Shown: piece by piece, positions 8,462 to 16,397 of the stretch
How positions within the stretch are numbered: the stretch's first letter is position 1
Layout: the number at the start of each line of letters is the position of its first letter
Origin: Christensenella sp. UBA7703
GTDB taxonomy: Bacteria > Bacillota > Clostridia > Christensenellales > CAG-138
Assembly (NCBI GenBank): GCA_002482505.1
Contig: DLGD01000019.1
Coordinates: 46,081-110,080, forward strand
DNA: 64,000 nt
Direction: 5' to 3'
Program-made: the position numbers and the translations under genes
Notes under the pieces: model-generated
Database searches by the model: none
Told to the model about the DNA's origin: nothing
Seen by the model: the letters and a program-made list of their open reading frames with translations, nothing else

Positions 8462-9031
8462 ATGGATTACACGGAATTAACCCGCCAGGCGGCAGAGGCC
8501 GTTGACCACCTGCTCGCGAGCGCCCAATACTGCAAAGGCGACATCTTCGTCATCGGTTGTTCGACGAGCGAAATCGTCGGAAAACGCATCGGCTCCGCCT
8601 CCAGCGAAGAAGCGGCAAAAGCCGTGATGGACGCGATTTTGCCGAAGGTGACGGCGGCGGGTTTATATTTGGCAGTGCAGGGCTGCGAACACATCAACCG
8701 CGCTATCTGCACCAGCCGCGCCTGCATGGAACAATACCGCCTGCAGGAAATCTGGGTGCGCCCGTGGCTGCACGCAGGCGGCGCGTTTGCAACCGAGGCG
8801 TTTAACCGTATTCCCGATCGGGTCATGGTGGAAAACGTGGACGCAAAAGCCGCGCTTGGCATGGACATCGGCGGCACGCTGATCGGCATGCATCTGCATC
8901 CCGTCGTGGTGCCCGTGCACACGGAGCAAAGAAAGATCGGCGAAGCTTCGTTCATCCTCGCAAAGACCCGACCCAAATATGTCGGCGGCCCGCGCGCACA
9001 ATATCAGCAGGACGAACCTGCCCACAAATAA
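8462..9031 (+). CDS. DUF436 (YwlG/TIGR01440) family protein
   Basis: Conserved protein of unknown function in the DUF436/YwlG family, found mainly in Bacillota. The 189 residues include family blocks such as IFVIGCSTSEIVGKRIGSAS near residue 25, AVQGCEHINRA near 70, and the Gly-rich ALGMDIGGTLIGMH near 140. The start at 8462 has AGAGGTGA seven bases upstream. It is monocistronic, with its own extended -10 promoter, and is followed by a structured RNA gene with an independent promoter. No enzymatic role can be assigned. Confidence 0.85.
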   Translation: MDYTELTRQAAEAVDHLLASAQYCKGDIFVIGCSTSEIVGKRIGSASSEEAAKAVMDAILPKVTAAGLYLAVQGCEHINRAICTSRACMEQYRLQEIWVRPWLHAGGAFATEAFNRIPDRVMVENVDAKAALGMDIGGTLIGMHLHPVVVPVHTEQRKIGEASFILAKTRPKYVGGPRAQYQQDEPAHK

Positions 9032-9163
9032 GCCCTGATTTCTACCAAATGTGGTGTCTTTGAGGGTGATGAAACACAGCATAAAGTAGACGATTGAGCG
9101 CATAAAACACACAAAAAACGCCTAATCATTGGATTTGTTCGGACATTTATACGAAAAAATACA

Positions 9164-9193
9164 TTGCAATTTTACAATTGGGTGTACTATACT
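9164..9193 (+). promoter_or_regulatory. promoter of the structured RNA
   Basis: -35 TTGCAA (9164-9169), an 18-base spacer, and -10 TATACT (9188-9193). The expected start (+1 near 9200) coincides with the first base of the closing stem of the RNA. Confidence 0.7.
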
Positions 9194-9199
9194 AACTTT

Positions 9200-9431
9200 G
9201 GTATCCGCGTATCGGGTCTGTGGTTGAAAATCGATGCCAGTCGCAGGCAAAACGATCCACGTAAGCGGGCAAAGCCCCGTGAGCATGGTGCGGTCTAGAA
9301 GTAAGTCCAACCGAAGCATATCAAAACATGCATTTCGAGAGAGGCAGTAGTGAGAGGCACATCGCCGGGTAGCGACACTTCCAGTTGGCGGGTGTGGGGG
9401 CAAAAACCAGGTCAGCCGGCACTCGGATATC
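9200..9431 (+). ncRNA. large structured non-coding RNA, possibly a raiA-motif RNA
   Basis: A region of about 232 bases with no plausible reading frame folds into a closed multi-helix RNA. The termini pair (9200-9210 with 9421-9431, one mismatch). Internal helices include GTGG/CCAC (9220-9223/9257-9260), ATCG/CGAT (9230-9233/9253-9256), GGGC/GCCC (9267-9270/9274-9277), GCATG/CATGC (9283-9287/9327-9331), CGGT/ACCG (9291-9294/9310-9313), and a nine-pair stem 9358-9366/9387-9396 with one bulged G. A promoter ends exactly before it. Size, clostridial context and layout suggest the raiA motif, but this identity is from memory of the class and unverified. The closing stem ends 38 bases before a zinc-ribbon gene, so a cis-regulatory leader role is also possible. 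Confidence 0.7.
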
Positions 9432-9468
9432 AAAAAAATTTCACGAACCGAAAAGGGGAAAAAGCCAA

Positions 9469-9741
9469 ATGTTCCAAGACAAAACACTGGTATGCAAGGA
9501 TTGCGGTAAGGAATTCGTCTTTACGGCCGGCGAGCAGGAGTTTTACGCGGAGAAAGGGTTCCAGAATGAGCCTGTCCGCTGCAAAGACTGCCGTTCCAGC
9601 CGCAAGACCACGCGCAGCAATGATCGCGAGATGTTTGATGCGGTCTGCGCGGAATGCGGGGCGCCAACCAAGATCCCGTTCCAACCCAGAAACGACCGTC
9701 CCGTGTATTGCAGCAATTGCTTCCAGAACCACAAGCGCTAA
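9469..9741 (+). CDS. zinc-ribbon protein with four CxxC motifs
   Basis: A 90-residue protein of the CxxC-x-CxxC zinc-ribbon type (zf-trcl-like). Four CxxC pairs (C9/C12, C38/C41, C60/C63, C81/C84) should bind two zinc ions. The body is basic and polar, which fits nucleic-acid or ribosome association, but no function is known. The ATG at 9469 has AAAAGGGG about 10 bases upstream. It lies immediately downstream of the structured RNA and has its own terminator. Confidence 0.8.
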   Translation: MFQDKTLVCKDCGKEFVFTAGEQEFYAEKGFQNEPVRCKDCRSSRKTTRSNDREMFDAVCAECGAPTKIPFQPRNDRPVYCSNCFQNHKR

Positions 9742-9805
9742 CGCATTCCCCTTATTCCGTTCTCGGATATAATCGGAATCAGTAGTTCACAAAAACGACC
9801 TGAGA

Positions 9806-9833
9806 GGCGTTCTCCGAAAAGAGAACGCCTTTT
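9806..9833 (+). terminator. terminator after the zinc-ribbon gene
   Basis: GGCGTTCTC (9806-9814) and GAGAACGCC (9821-9829) form a perfect 9-bp stem followed by TTTT. Confidence 0.88.
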
Positions 9834-9917
9834 CCGATTTTTGGCGCGTCTCCTCCTCTCCTATGTTCTTTTTTTGCTTGTTTTCATCTGATCAAAAAAA
9901 TCTTACATGTTCTCATA

Positions 9918-9968
9918 TTGACATTTCTTGTTTTGGGGAATACGATAGTCACATCAAACAATCTTGAT
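9918..9968 (+). promoter_or_regulatory. ars operon promoter with ArsR-type operator
   Basis: -35 TTGACA (9918-9923), a 17-base spacer, and -10 TACGAT (9941-9946). Just downstream, ATCAA-N6-TTGAT (9953-9957/9964-9968) is an inverted repeat of the kind bound by ArsR/SmtB repressors. Its position over the transcription start fits repression relieved by metalloid. Confidence 0.75.
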
Positions 9969-9984
9969 TTGAGGTGTGATGTCC

Positions 9985-10293
9985 ATGACGAACGCGCAAA
10001 GCGCAACCATATTCAAAGCTTTCTGCGACGAAAACCGGCTCAAGATTCTGGAAGAACTGCGCAGCGGGGAAAAGTGCGCCTGCGTATTGATTGAAAATCT
10101 TGGCGTCGGACAATCGGCCTTGTCCTATCACATGAAGATACTCGTTGAATCCGGCATTGTTTCCGCCCGGCAGGAGGGAAAATGGACGCACTACAGCATC
10201 AGCGAGCCGGGCGCCGCGCTGGCACAGGAGCTGCTCAAAGAGATCACCTCCCCGCAAAGCGAGCGGGAAGAGAACATCTGCGCCTGCAAGTAA
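9985..10293 (+). CDS. arsR: ArsR/SmtB family metalloid-responsive repressor
   Basis: Winged-helix repressor that releases DNA on binding arsenite or a related metalloid. The 102 residues contain the helix-turn-helix VGQSALSYHMKIL (41-53) and a CxC pair (C31, C33) in the KCACVL segment, where ArsR proteins place their As(III) ligands. A further Cys pair lies at the extreme C-terminus (NICACK). The start at 9985 is favoured by GAGGTG at 9971-9976; GTG 9976 and ATG 9979 are alternatives in frame. It heads the ars operon and sits directly behind a matching operator. Confidence 0.92.
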   Translation: MTNAQSATIFKAFCDENRLKILEELRSGEKCACVLIENLGVGQSALSYHMKILVESGIVSARQEGKWTHYSISEPGAALAQELLKEITSPQSEREENICACK

Positions 10294-10333
10294 AGAAGAG
10301 AAAATAAAATCGAAAACGCAGTAAGGAAATGCC

Positions 10334-11347
10334 ATGCAACTATTAAAATCCGTCTGGGACTTTTTCCAAAATCAAATACTCGCGATGAAGTGGCTAAACG
10401 TTCTCATCGGACACATGCTCGGCGCATTCGGGCTGGATACGGCAAATCGCTTGGTCGGCAGCCTGCAGTTCTTCGTGTATGACGTGATCAAGATCACGGT
10501 CCTACTTTGCACGCTGATCTTTTTGATCAGTTACATTCAAAGCTTCTTTCCGCCGGAACGCAGCAAGAAGATCCTCGGGCGCTTTCGCGGCATCGGCGCC
10601 AACATCATCGCGGCACTGCTGGGCACGGTCACGCCGTTTTGCTCCTGTTCGTCGATTCCCCTCTTCATCGGCTTTACCTCGGCCGGGCTTCCGGTGGGTG
10701 TAACTTTTTCGTTCTTGATCTCCTCGCCGATGGTAGACCTCGGTTCGCTGGTTCTGTTGATGAGCATTTTCGGCGCGAAGATTGCCATTGTTTACGTTGT
10801 TTTCGGTCTCATCATTGCGGTGATCGGCGGAACATTGATCGAAAAAATGCGCATGGAGCGGTATGTCGAAAGCTTTATTCTCACCGCAGGCAGCGTGGAT
10901 ATCGATTCCCCCGATTTAACGATCAAAGACCGGCTCCTCTATGCCAAAGAGCAGATGTTGAGTACATTCAAGAAAGTATTCCCGTATGTACTCGCCGGCG
11001 TTGGCATCGGCGCCGTGATTCACAACTGGATTCCCGAAGAATGGATTGTCACCGTGCTCGGCAACAAAAACCCGTTCGGCGTGGTTCTGGCAACACTGAT
11101 CGGTGTCCCCATGTATGCGGATATCTTCGGAACGATCCCGATTGCCGAGGCGTTGTTTGCCAAAGGCGCACAGCTTGGCTCCGTGCTCTCTTTTATGATG
11201 GCGGTGACCACGCTTTCTCTGCCCTCCATCATCATGCTCAGAAAAGCGGTCAAGCCAAAGTTGCTGGCGCTGTTTATCGCAATCTGCACCGTCGGCATCA
11301 TATTGGTTGGCTATCTGTTTAACCTGATTCAGCCGCTGATCGCATAG
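10334..11347 (+). CDS. DUF318/ArsP-like permease
   Basis: Integral membrane permease of the DUF318 (UPF0718, YraQ) family, which includes ArsP, an exporter of trivalent organoarsenicals. The 337 residues contain about eight hydrophobic segments and the family signature TPFCSCSSIPL with a Cys-x-Cys pair (C103, C105), plus a second conserved block around IGVPMYADIFGTIPI. It lies between arsR and acr3-type genes, supporting a metalloid efflux role. The stop TAG is followed in the same frame by a cysteine-rich reading frame that looks like a lost extension. Confidence 0.85.
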   Translation: MQLLKSVWDFFQNQILAMKWLNVLIGHMLGAFGLDTANRLVGSLQFFVYDVIKITVLLCTLIFLISYIQSFFPPERSKKILGRFRGIGANIIAALLGTVTPFCSCSSIPLFIGFTSAGLPVGVTFSFLISSPMVDLGSLVLLMSIFGAKIAIVYVVFGLIIAVIGGTLIEKMRMERYVESFILTAGSVDIDSPDLTIKDRLLYAKEQMLSTFKKVFPYVLAGVGIGAVIHNWIPEEWIVTVLGNKNPFGVVLATLIGVPMYADIFGTIPIAEALFAKGAQLGSVLSFMMAVTTLSLPSIIMLRKAVKPKLLALFIAICTVGIILVGYLFNLIQPLIA

Positions 11348-11563
11348 GAGATCGATAGAGCGAAATGTTGGCAACCCGTGATCGATTATTCGATTTGCGC
11401 CGAGTGTGGCTCTTGCATAGCGGGATGCTCAATGGTGTATATGCTGCAAAAATGACGCCGGTTCCGGGGCAGCACGCTCAGATTTTATTTACAGGACTAT
11501 GAACGTTGTGCCGGATCAAATTCGGAATGTGTGCATGTAATTAAAACGAAACCTGATTATTAG
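11348..11563 (+). pseudogene. cysteine-rich relic in frame with the permease
   Basis: Directly after the permease TAG, the same reading frame continues through codons resembling a metal- or cluster-binding segment (VIDYSICAECGSCIAGC). It meets one in-frame TGA at 11453-11455, then continues with DYERCAGSNSECVHV to a TAG at 11561. No start codon or ribosome binding site precedes it. It could be a decayed ferredoxin-like or zinc-binding gene, or a lost C-terminal domain. Readthrough or selenocysteine at TGA cannot be excluded from sequence alone. Confidence 0.45.
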
Positions 11564-11589
11564 GATAACGCTGAAAGGAACTCATGATT

Positions 11590-11943
11590 ATGGCACTCTT
11601 TGGAAAACGGAAAGAAAAAGAAGAACAGAAACCCTCCTCTTGCTGCTGCGGCAGCTGTGACTGCGAGAGTATGGAACAGGCTGAGAAAGCAAAGACAGAT
11701 GGCGCGTCGGTCAAGGTGCTCGGCAGCGGCTGCGCAAAATGCAACGCACTGGAGGCCGCAACGAAAGCCGCATTGGAACAGTTGGGCATGGACACAACCA
11801 TCGAGCACGTCACGGACTTTGCAAAGATCGCGTCCTATGGTGTGATGAGCACGCCCGCGTTAGTGGTGGACGGCAAGGTGGTCTCTTACGGGAAGGTGCT
11901 GAAAACCGATGAGGTTATCGCAATCTTGAAGAAGATCCGATAA
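11590..11943 (+). CDS. thioredoxin-like redox-active disulfide protein
   Basis: Small thioredoxin-fold protein of the TM0996/MTH895 (redox-active disulfide protein 2) family, often encoded with ArsP/DUF318 permeases. The 117 residues have the active-site CxxC in GSGCAKCNAL (C48, C51) and the cis-Pro region STPALVVDGKV. An N-terminal extension is rich in Cys (C18-C20, C23, C25) preceded by a Lys/Glu segment, which could bind metal. The second ATG (11590) has better spacing from AAGGAA (11575-11580) than the one at 11584. A probable role is delivering electrons or metalloid to the efflux proteins. Confidence 0.85.
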   Translation: MALFGKRKEKEEQKPSSCCCGSCDCESMEQAEKAKTDGASVKVLGSGCAKCNALEAATKAALEQLGMDTTIEHVTDFAKIASYGVMSTPALVVDGKVVSYGKVLKTDEVIAILKKIR

Positions 11944-11975
11944 GAAACAGACGAGAAAGAGAAAGAGGAACATAT

Positions 11976-13031
11976 ATGGAAGCGAAAAAAAGCTCCGGCA
12001 TCGGTTTTTTTGAAAAATACCTGACGGTATGGGTCATCCTCTGCATGGTTGCGGGCGTACTCATCGGTCAGTTTCTGCCCGGCATTCCCGCTTTCTTAGG
12101 CAGATTTGAGTATGCAAATGTCTCAATTCCGATCGCCATCCTCATCTGGCTGATGATCTACCCCATGATGCTCAAAGTCGATTTTCAGAGCATCAAGAAT
12201 GTTGGAAAAAACCCGAAGGGGCTCTTTGTCACCTGGGTGACCAACTGGCTCATCAAGCCGTTTACGATGTTTGGCATCGCCTGGCTGTTTTTCTTTGTGA
12301 TATTCCGAACGCTGATTCCCGCAGAGCTTGCAAAGGACTATCTCGCGGGCGCAATTCTGCTTGGCGCCGCTCCCTGTACAGCGATGGTGTTTGTATGGAG
12401 TCACCTGACAAAGGGTAACCCCGCCTACACAGTCGTGCAGGTTGCAACAAATGATCTCATCATCCTCATCGCGTTTACACCAATCGTTGCGCTTTTGCTC
12501 GGCATCGGCGGGGTAAAGATTCCCTGGGATACGCTGCTTCTCTCCGTCGCGCTCTTTGTGGTGATTCCGCTCGCGGGCGGCATCCTCACGCGAACCGCAA
12601 TCGTCAAAAAACGCGGCTTAGAGTATTTTGAGAAAGGTTTTTTACCGAAATTCAACAACGTCACCATAGTCGGGCTTTTGCTCACGCTGATCATCATCTT
12701 CTCCTTCCAAGGGAACGTCATTCTGGAAAACCCGCTGCATATCGTGCTCATCGCGGTACCGCTGGTGATTCAAACGTTCCTGATCTTCTTTATCGCCTAT
12801 GGCGCGAGCAAGCTGCTGAAACTACCGCACGACATCGCGGCGCCTGCCGGCATGATCGGTGCCTCCAACTTCTTCGAGCTATCCGTCGCTGTCGCGATCT
12901 CGCTGTTCGGCACCTCATCTCCAGCGGCGCTGGCGACCATCGTCGGCGTGCTGACCGAAGTGCCGGTAATGCTGATCCTTGTAAAAATTGCCAACAAAAC
13001 GACACACTGGTTTCCCGAACAATCGAAGTAG
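11976..13031 (+). CDS. acr3: arsenite efflux transporter, ACR3 family
   Basis: Membrane exporter of As(III) of the ACR3/ArsB bile-acid-transporter-fold family. The 351 residues show ten hydrophobic segments, the conserved Cys in LLGAAPCTAMVF (C134) and the TM9 acidic motif in GVLTEVPVML, both typical of ACR3. An AAAGAGGAA ribosome binding site precedes the ATG. It lies between the thioredoxin-like protein and the CoA-disulfide-reductase-like gene in one operon. Confidence 0.95.
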   Translation: MEAKKSSGIGFFEKYLTVWVILCMVAGVLIGQFLPGIPAFLGRFEYANVSIPIAILIWLMIYPMMLKVDFQSIKNVGKNPKGLFVTWVTNWLIKPFTMFGIAWLFFFVIFRTLIPAELAKDYLAGAILLGAAPCTAMVFVWSHLTKGNPAYTVVQVATNDLIILIAFTPIVALLLGIGGVKIPWDTLLLSVALFVVIPLAGGILTRTAIVKKRGLEYFEKGFLPKFNNVTIVGLLLTLIIIFSFQGNVILENPLHIVLIAVPLVIQTFLIFFIAYGASKLLKLPHDIAAPAGMIGASNFFELSVAVAISLFGTSSPAALATIVGVLTEVPVMLILVKIANKTTHWFPEQSK

Positions 13032-13061
13032 CGAGTATATCCGCTGAAGGGAGCACGCACT

Positions 13062-14711
13062 ATGAAAATTATCGTCATCGGAGCGGTGGCCGCCGGAACC
13101 TCCGCCGCGGCAAAAGCAAGGCGCAACAGCGAGGACGCGCAGATTACGATCTATGAAAAAGACAGCTACATTTCCTATTCCGGCTGCGGTATGCCATATT
13201 TCCTCAGCAAAGCGGTGGCAACGGCAGAGGAACTGGCCCCGCGCGATCCCGCATTTTTTCGGAGCAAATACAACATTGAGATCAAAACACGGCACGAAGT
13301 CCTTTCGATCAATCCCGATGAAAAGACGATCTTGGTAAAAAATCTCGCAACGGATCATGTGTTTCCCGATTCATACGACACACTCATCCTCGCAATCGGC
13401 GCGCGCGCGGTAACCCCGCCGATCCCCGGGCGGGAAGGAGCGCATGTCTTCACCCTCCGTAACATCAACGACATGCTGGCAATCCATTCCTTCCTCGAGG
13501 AAAAAAGACCGAAATCTGCTGCCATCATCGGCACGGGCTTCATCGGTCTTGAGATGTGCGAAAGCCTCGTGCGGCTTGGCGTCTCCGTCACGCTTCTGGA
13601 AAAACTGCCGCAGGTGACGCCGGGGCTTGATCCCGACATGGCGGTCTATGTGGAGGCGCACCTCAAAAAGAACGGCATCGCTGTAAAGACCGGTGTTTCG
13701 ATTGCAAGCATCGAGGCAACCAGCGTCGTGCTGGCAGACGGCACGACGGTTCCGGCCGAACTTGTGCTGCTTTCGACCGGGGTTCGCCCAAACAGCGAAC
13801 TCGCTTTGGCGGCAGGTGTTACGCTCGGCGCTTCCGGCGCGATTCTCGTCAACGAACGCATGGAAACGAATCAACCGGGTATTTTCGCCTGCGGGGATTG
13901 CATTGAGGAGTTCCACATCGTCACCGGAAAGCAGGTCTACCGTCCGCTGGGTTCAACCGCGAATAAGACAGGACGCATCGCGGGGGACTGCGCAACAGGC
14001 GGCAATCTCGCCTATCGCGGCACGCTCGGCACCGGTATCTTTCGCGTGCTGGGGCTCACCGTCGGGCAAACGGGGCTTACCGAGCGGGAAGCACGGGAAG
14101 CGGGCTATGATGCAGCAATCTGCCACAGCACCAAGCCCGACAGGCCGGAATACTTCGGCGGCAAGGAGATGGTCATCAAAGCCGTTGCCGACCGGGAGAC
14201 AGGGAGATTGCTGGGCGCGCAGATCGTCGGCGAGGCAGGCGTAGACAAGCGCATCGACGTGTTTGCCACTGCGATTACCTACGGCGCGAAGGTCGAAGAT
14301 CTATTTTATCTCGATCTTGCCTATGCGCCGCCGTTTTCTACCACGAAAGACCCGGTACTGTACACCGGCATGATCCTTGAAAACGCGATCCACGGCGGGC
14401 GACCACTCATGACCGCGCAGGAGTTGCTTGCGCGAACGGAGGCTGGCGAACCCGTCACCATCATCGACACCCGCGCCCCCGCGCAATATGAAAAGGCGCA
14501 TGTGGAAGGCGCGATCAGTATCCCGCTTTCGGAATTGCGTGCGGCCATCGAATCGCTCGATAAAGACGCCGTTACCGTGACCTATTGCAATAAAGGGGTG
14601 ACGGGAAACGCCGCGCAGAATATCCTGCTCCTGAACGGGTTCAAGCACGTCTATAATCTCTCCGGCGGAATGAACCAGTATCGGATGGTCAAAAACAGCC
14701 GCAAACGCTGA
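13062..14711 (+). CDS. CoA-disulfide reductase-like flavoprotein with C-terminal rhodanese domain
   Basis: FAD/NAD(P)H-dependent oxidoreductase fused to a rhodanese. The 549 residues begin with the FAD-binding GAVAAGTSAA (7-16). Next come the single catalytic Cys in SGCGMPYF (C42), as in CoA-disulfide reductases, an NAD(P)H site GTGFIGLEMCE near 155, and the second FAD motif FACGDC. A pyridine-redox dimerisation domain precedes a rhodanese domain (about 455-549) with catalytic Cys in TYCNKG (C509). The rhodanese loop lacks the usual Arg. Such fusions reduce CoA persulfides or polysulfides. Here, at the end of an ars operon, it may supply reductant or handle thio-arsenic species (inference). 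Confidence 0.85.
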   Translation: MKIIVIGAVAAGTSAAAKARRNSEDAQITIYEKDSYISYSGCGMPYFLSKAVATAEELAPRDPAFFRSKYNIEIKTRHEVLSINPDEKTILVKNLATDHVFPDSYDTLILAIGARAVTPPIPGREGAHVFTLRNINDMLAIHSFLEEKRPKSAAIIGTGFIGLEMCESLVRLGVSVTLLEKLPQVTPGLDPDMAVYVEAHLKKNGIAVKTGVSIASIEATSVVLADGTTVPAELVLLSTGVRPNSELALAAGVTLGASGAILVNERMETNQPGIFACGDCIEEFHIVTGKQVYRPLGSTANKTGRIAGDCATGGNLAYRGTLGTGIFRVLGLTVGQTGLTEREAREAGYDAAICHSTKPDRPEYFGGKEMVIKAVADRETGRLLGAQIVGEAGVDKRIDVFATAITYGAKVEDLFYLDLAYAPPFSTTKDPVLYTGMILENAIHGGRPLMTAQELLARTEAGEPVTIIDTRAPAQYEKAHVEGAISIPLSELRAAIESLDKDAVTVTYCNKGVTGNAAQNILLLNGFKHVYNLSGGMNQYRMVKNSRKR

Positions 14712-14804
14712 GCGTGTCCATTCCGGCTTCCCCGCTTGTCAGCAATCCGCGCGCGTGTTATGCTCATAAGGCAAACACGCGAAGAAATCGAGGAAGAGAA
14801 AGAG

Positions 14805-16016
14805 ATGGAATCCGTCAAAGACCGCTTCCTGCGGTACGTCAAGATCGACACCCAATCCGAACATCATGTGGACAAAATCCCCAGCACAGACAAGCAGTTT
14901 GTGCTCTGCCGCCTGCTGAGGGATGAACTGCTTGCGCTCGGCGCTGCGGACGTTCAGCTTAGCCCGCACGGATACGTGACCGCAACCATTCCCGCAAACA
15001 CGAACAAAAGCGCACCCGTGATCGGGCTGCTTTCACATGTGGATACGTCCGACGCCGTCAGCGGCGCAAACGTAAAACCGCTGCTTACGCCGAACTACGC
15101 GGGCGGCGACATCGACATGGGCAACGGCTATGTACTCTCCCCCACGGATTCTCCCGCACTGCTCACGCACATCGGCGAGGAGATCATCTGCACGGACGGA
15201 ACCACGCTGCTCGGCGCGGACGATAAGGCAGGCGTTGCCGAGATCATGACCTTTGCCGAACACATGCTTTCTCCCCATGCACCGGAGCACGGCAAGATTC
15301 GCATCGGGTTCACGCCGGATGAAGAAGTCGGCCGCGGGGTGGATCTTTTCGACGTGCCCGCTTTCGGCGCGGACTTTGGCTATACGGTGGACGGCGGTGC
15401 GATGGGCGAAATCAACTATGAATGCTTCAACGCCGCGAGCGCGGAGATCCGCATTCAGGGGCGCAGCACACATACCGGCAGCGCAAAGGGGCGGATGATC
15501 AATGCCTCGCTGCTGGCGATGGAGCTGCACGATCTGCTGCCCCGCTTTGAAAACCCCGCCTGCACGGAAGAATATGAGGGATTCTTCCATCTCGAGCGGC
15601 TGGATTCCCATGTGGACAACGCCTATCTATACTATCTGCTGCGCGACCATGACGCGGAGAAGTTCGCACAAAAGAAGGCGCTGATCGAAAAAGCCTGTGC
15701 CTATATGAACGAAAAATACGGCGCGGGAACGGTCTCGCTGGAGCTTGCGGACTCCTACTACAACATGAAGACAAAGGTGCCGGAGTTTATTGTGGAGGCG
15801 GCAAAGCGCGCGATGGAAACAGTCGGCATAACGCCGTTTTGCGCACCGATCCGCGGCGGCACGGATGGTTCGCGGCTGAGCTACATGGGTCTGCCCTGCC
15901 CGAATCTCTGCACCGGCGGGCATAACTTCCACGGGCGATATGAGTTCATCAGCACACAGGCGATGGAGAAGGTGGTACAGATTCTGGAAGCACTCATCCC
16001 CTCGTTTGTAAAATAA
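14805..16016 (+). CDS. pepT: peptidase T (tripeptide aminopeptidase)
   Basis: Cytosolic dinuclear zinc aminopeptidase of family M20B that releases N-terminal residues from tripeptides. The 403 residues show LLSHVDTSDA (metal His and Asp), LLGADDKAG (bridging Asp), GFTPDEEVGRG (catalytic Glu), YTVDGG and CTGGHNFHG (metal His). Length is normal. The ATG at 14805 has GAGGAAG nine bases upstream and matches the family start (MESVKDRFLRYV). It is followed by a strong terminator. Confidence 0.96.
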   Translation: MESVKDRFLRYVKIDTQSEHHVDKIPSTDKQFVLCRLLRDELLALGAADVQLSPHGYVTATIPANTNKSAPVIGLLSHVDTSDAVSGANVKPLLTPNYAGGDIDMGNGYVLSPTDSPALLTHIGEEIICTDGTTLLGADDKAGVAEIMTFAEHMLSPHAPEHGKIRIGFTPDEEVGRGVDLFDVPAFGADFGYTVDGGAMGEINYECFNAASAEIRIQGRSTHTGSAKGRMINASLLAMELHDLLPRFENPACTEEYEGFFHLERLDSHVDNAYLYYLLRDHDAEKFAQKKALIEKACAYMNEKYGAGTVSLELADSYYNMKTKVPEFIVEAAKRAMETVGITPFCAPIRGGTDGSRLSYMGLPCPNLCTGGHNFHGRYEFISTQAMEKVVQILEALIPSFVK

Positions 16017-16032
16017 ACATACGATTGCAATC

Positions 16033-16064
16033 AAAAAGACGCTTCCGTAAGGGAGCGTCTTTTG
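16033..16064 (+). terminator. terminator after pepT
   Basis: A 13-bp stem of the AAAAGACGCTTCC type with a GTAA loop, immediately followed by TTTT. It lies 17 bases past the pepT stop and may also serve the small minus-strand gene from the right. Confidence 0.88.
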
Positions 16065-16082
16065 CTTTTGCGTATGGATTTT

Positions 16083-16310
16083 CTAGATATCCCAACTCTT
16101 CTTTTCTTTGCCTTGTTTGTCGCGTGCTTCCTGCTCCGCGCGGCGTTTTTCGTCCGCGAGGTGATGCCGGACAAGCTCCTCTTTTTCCGAGTAAGACATT
16201 GGGTTATGGGAAATCATGTTGCGAAGCACATCCAGTTTCGCCTGCGCCGTGACCTGTTGCGGGTCGCTCCAGTCGACAGGCGCGCCGAATCGAGCACCAT
16301 TATGGGACAC
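16083..16310 (-). CDS. small hydrophilic protein, unknown
   Basis: A 75-residue frame starting GTG with a weak GGAAGTGA upstream. The product is strongly hydrophilic with a Lys/Glu/Arg-rich, helical C-terminus (EKRRAEQEARDKQ). Not recognised. The absence of a competing gene on either strand over 16083-16397 and the convergent terminator next to its stop support it being real, but the non-ATG start makes it tentative. Confidence 0.4.
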   Translation of the reverse strand: MSHNGARFGAPVDWSDPQQVTAQAKLDVLRNMISHNPMSYSEKEELVRHHLADEKRRAEQEARDKQGKEKKSWDI

Positions 16311-16397
16311 GATACGTCACTTCCGTTTCGCATGAAATTTCTTTTGCTCATTGTATGCCCGCGCATTCGGGTTGTCAATCCAGCCAAACGCGAAAGG

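Noticed and set aside
9200..9431. Cobalamin riboswitch, RNase P, tmRNA, SRP or 6S RNA
   Set aside because: The hallmark conserved strings of these RNAs (for example the B12 box, the P4 helix of RNase P, the SRP GGAAG loop region) were not found. Only a general structured RNA, with raiA as a guess, is kept.
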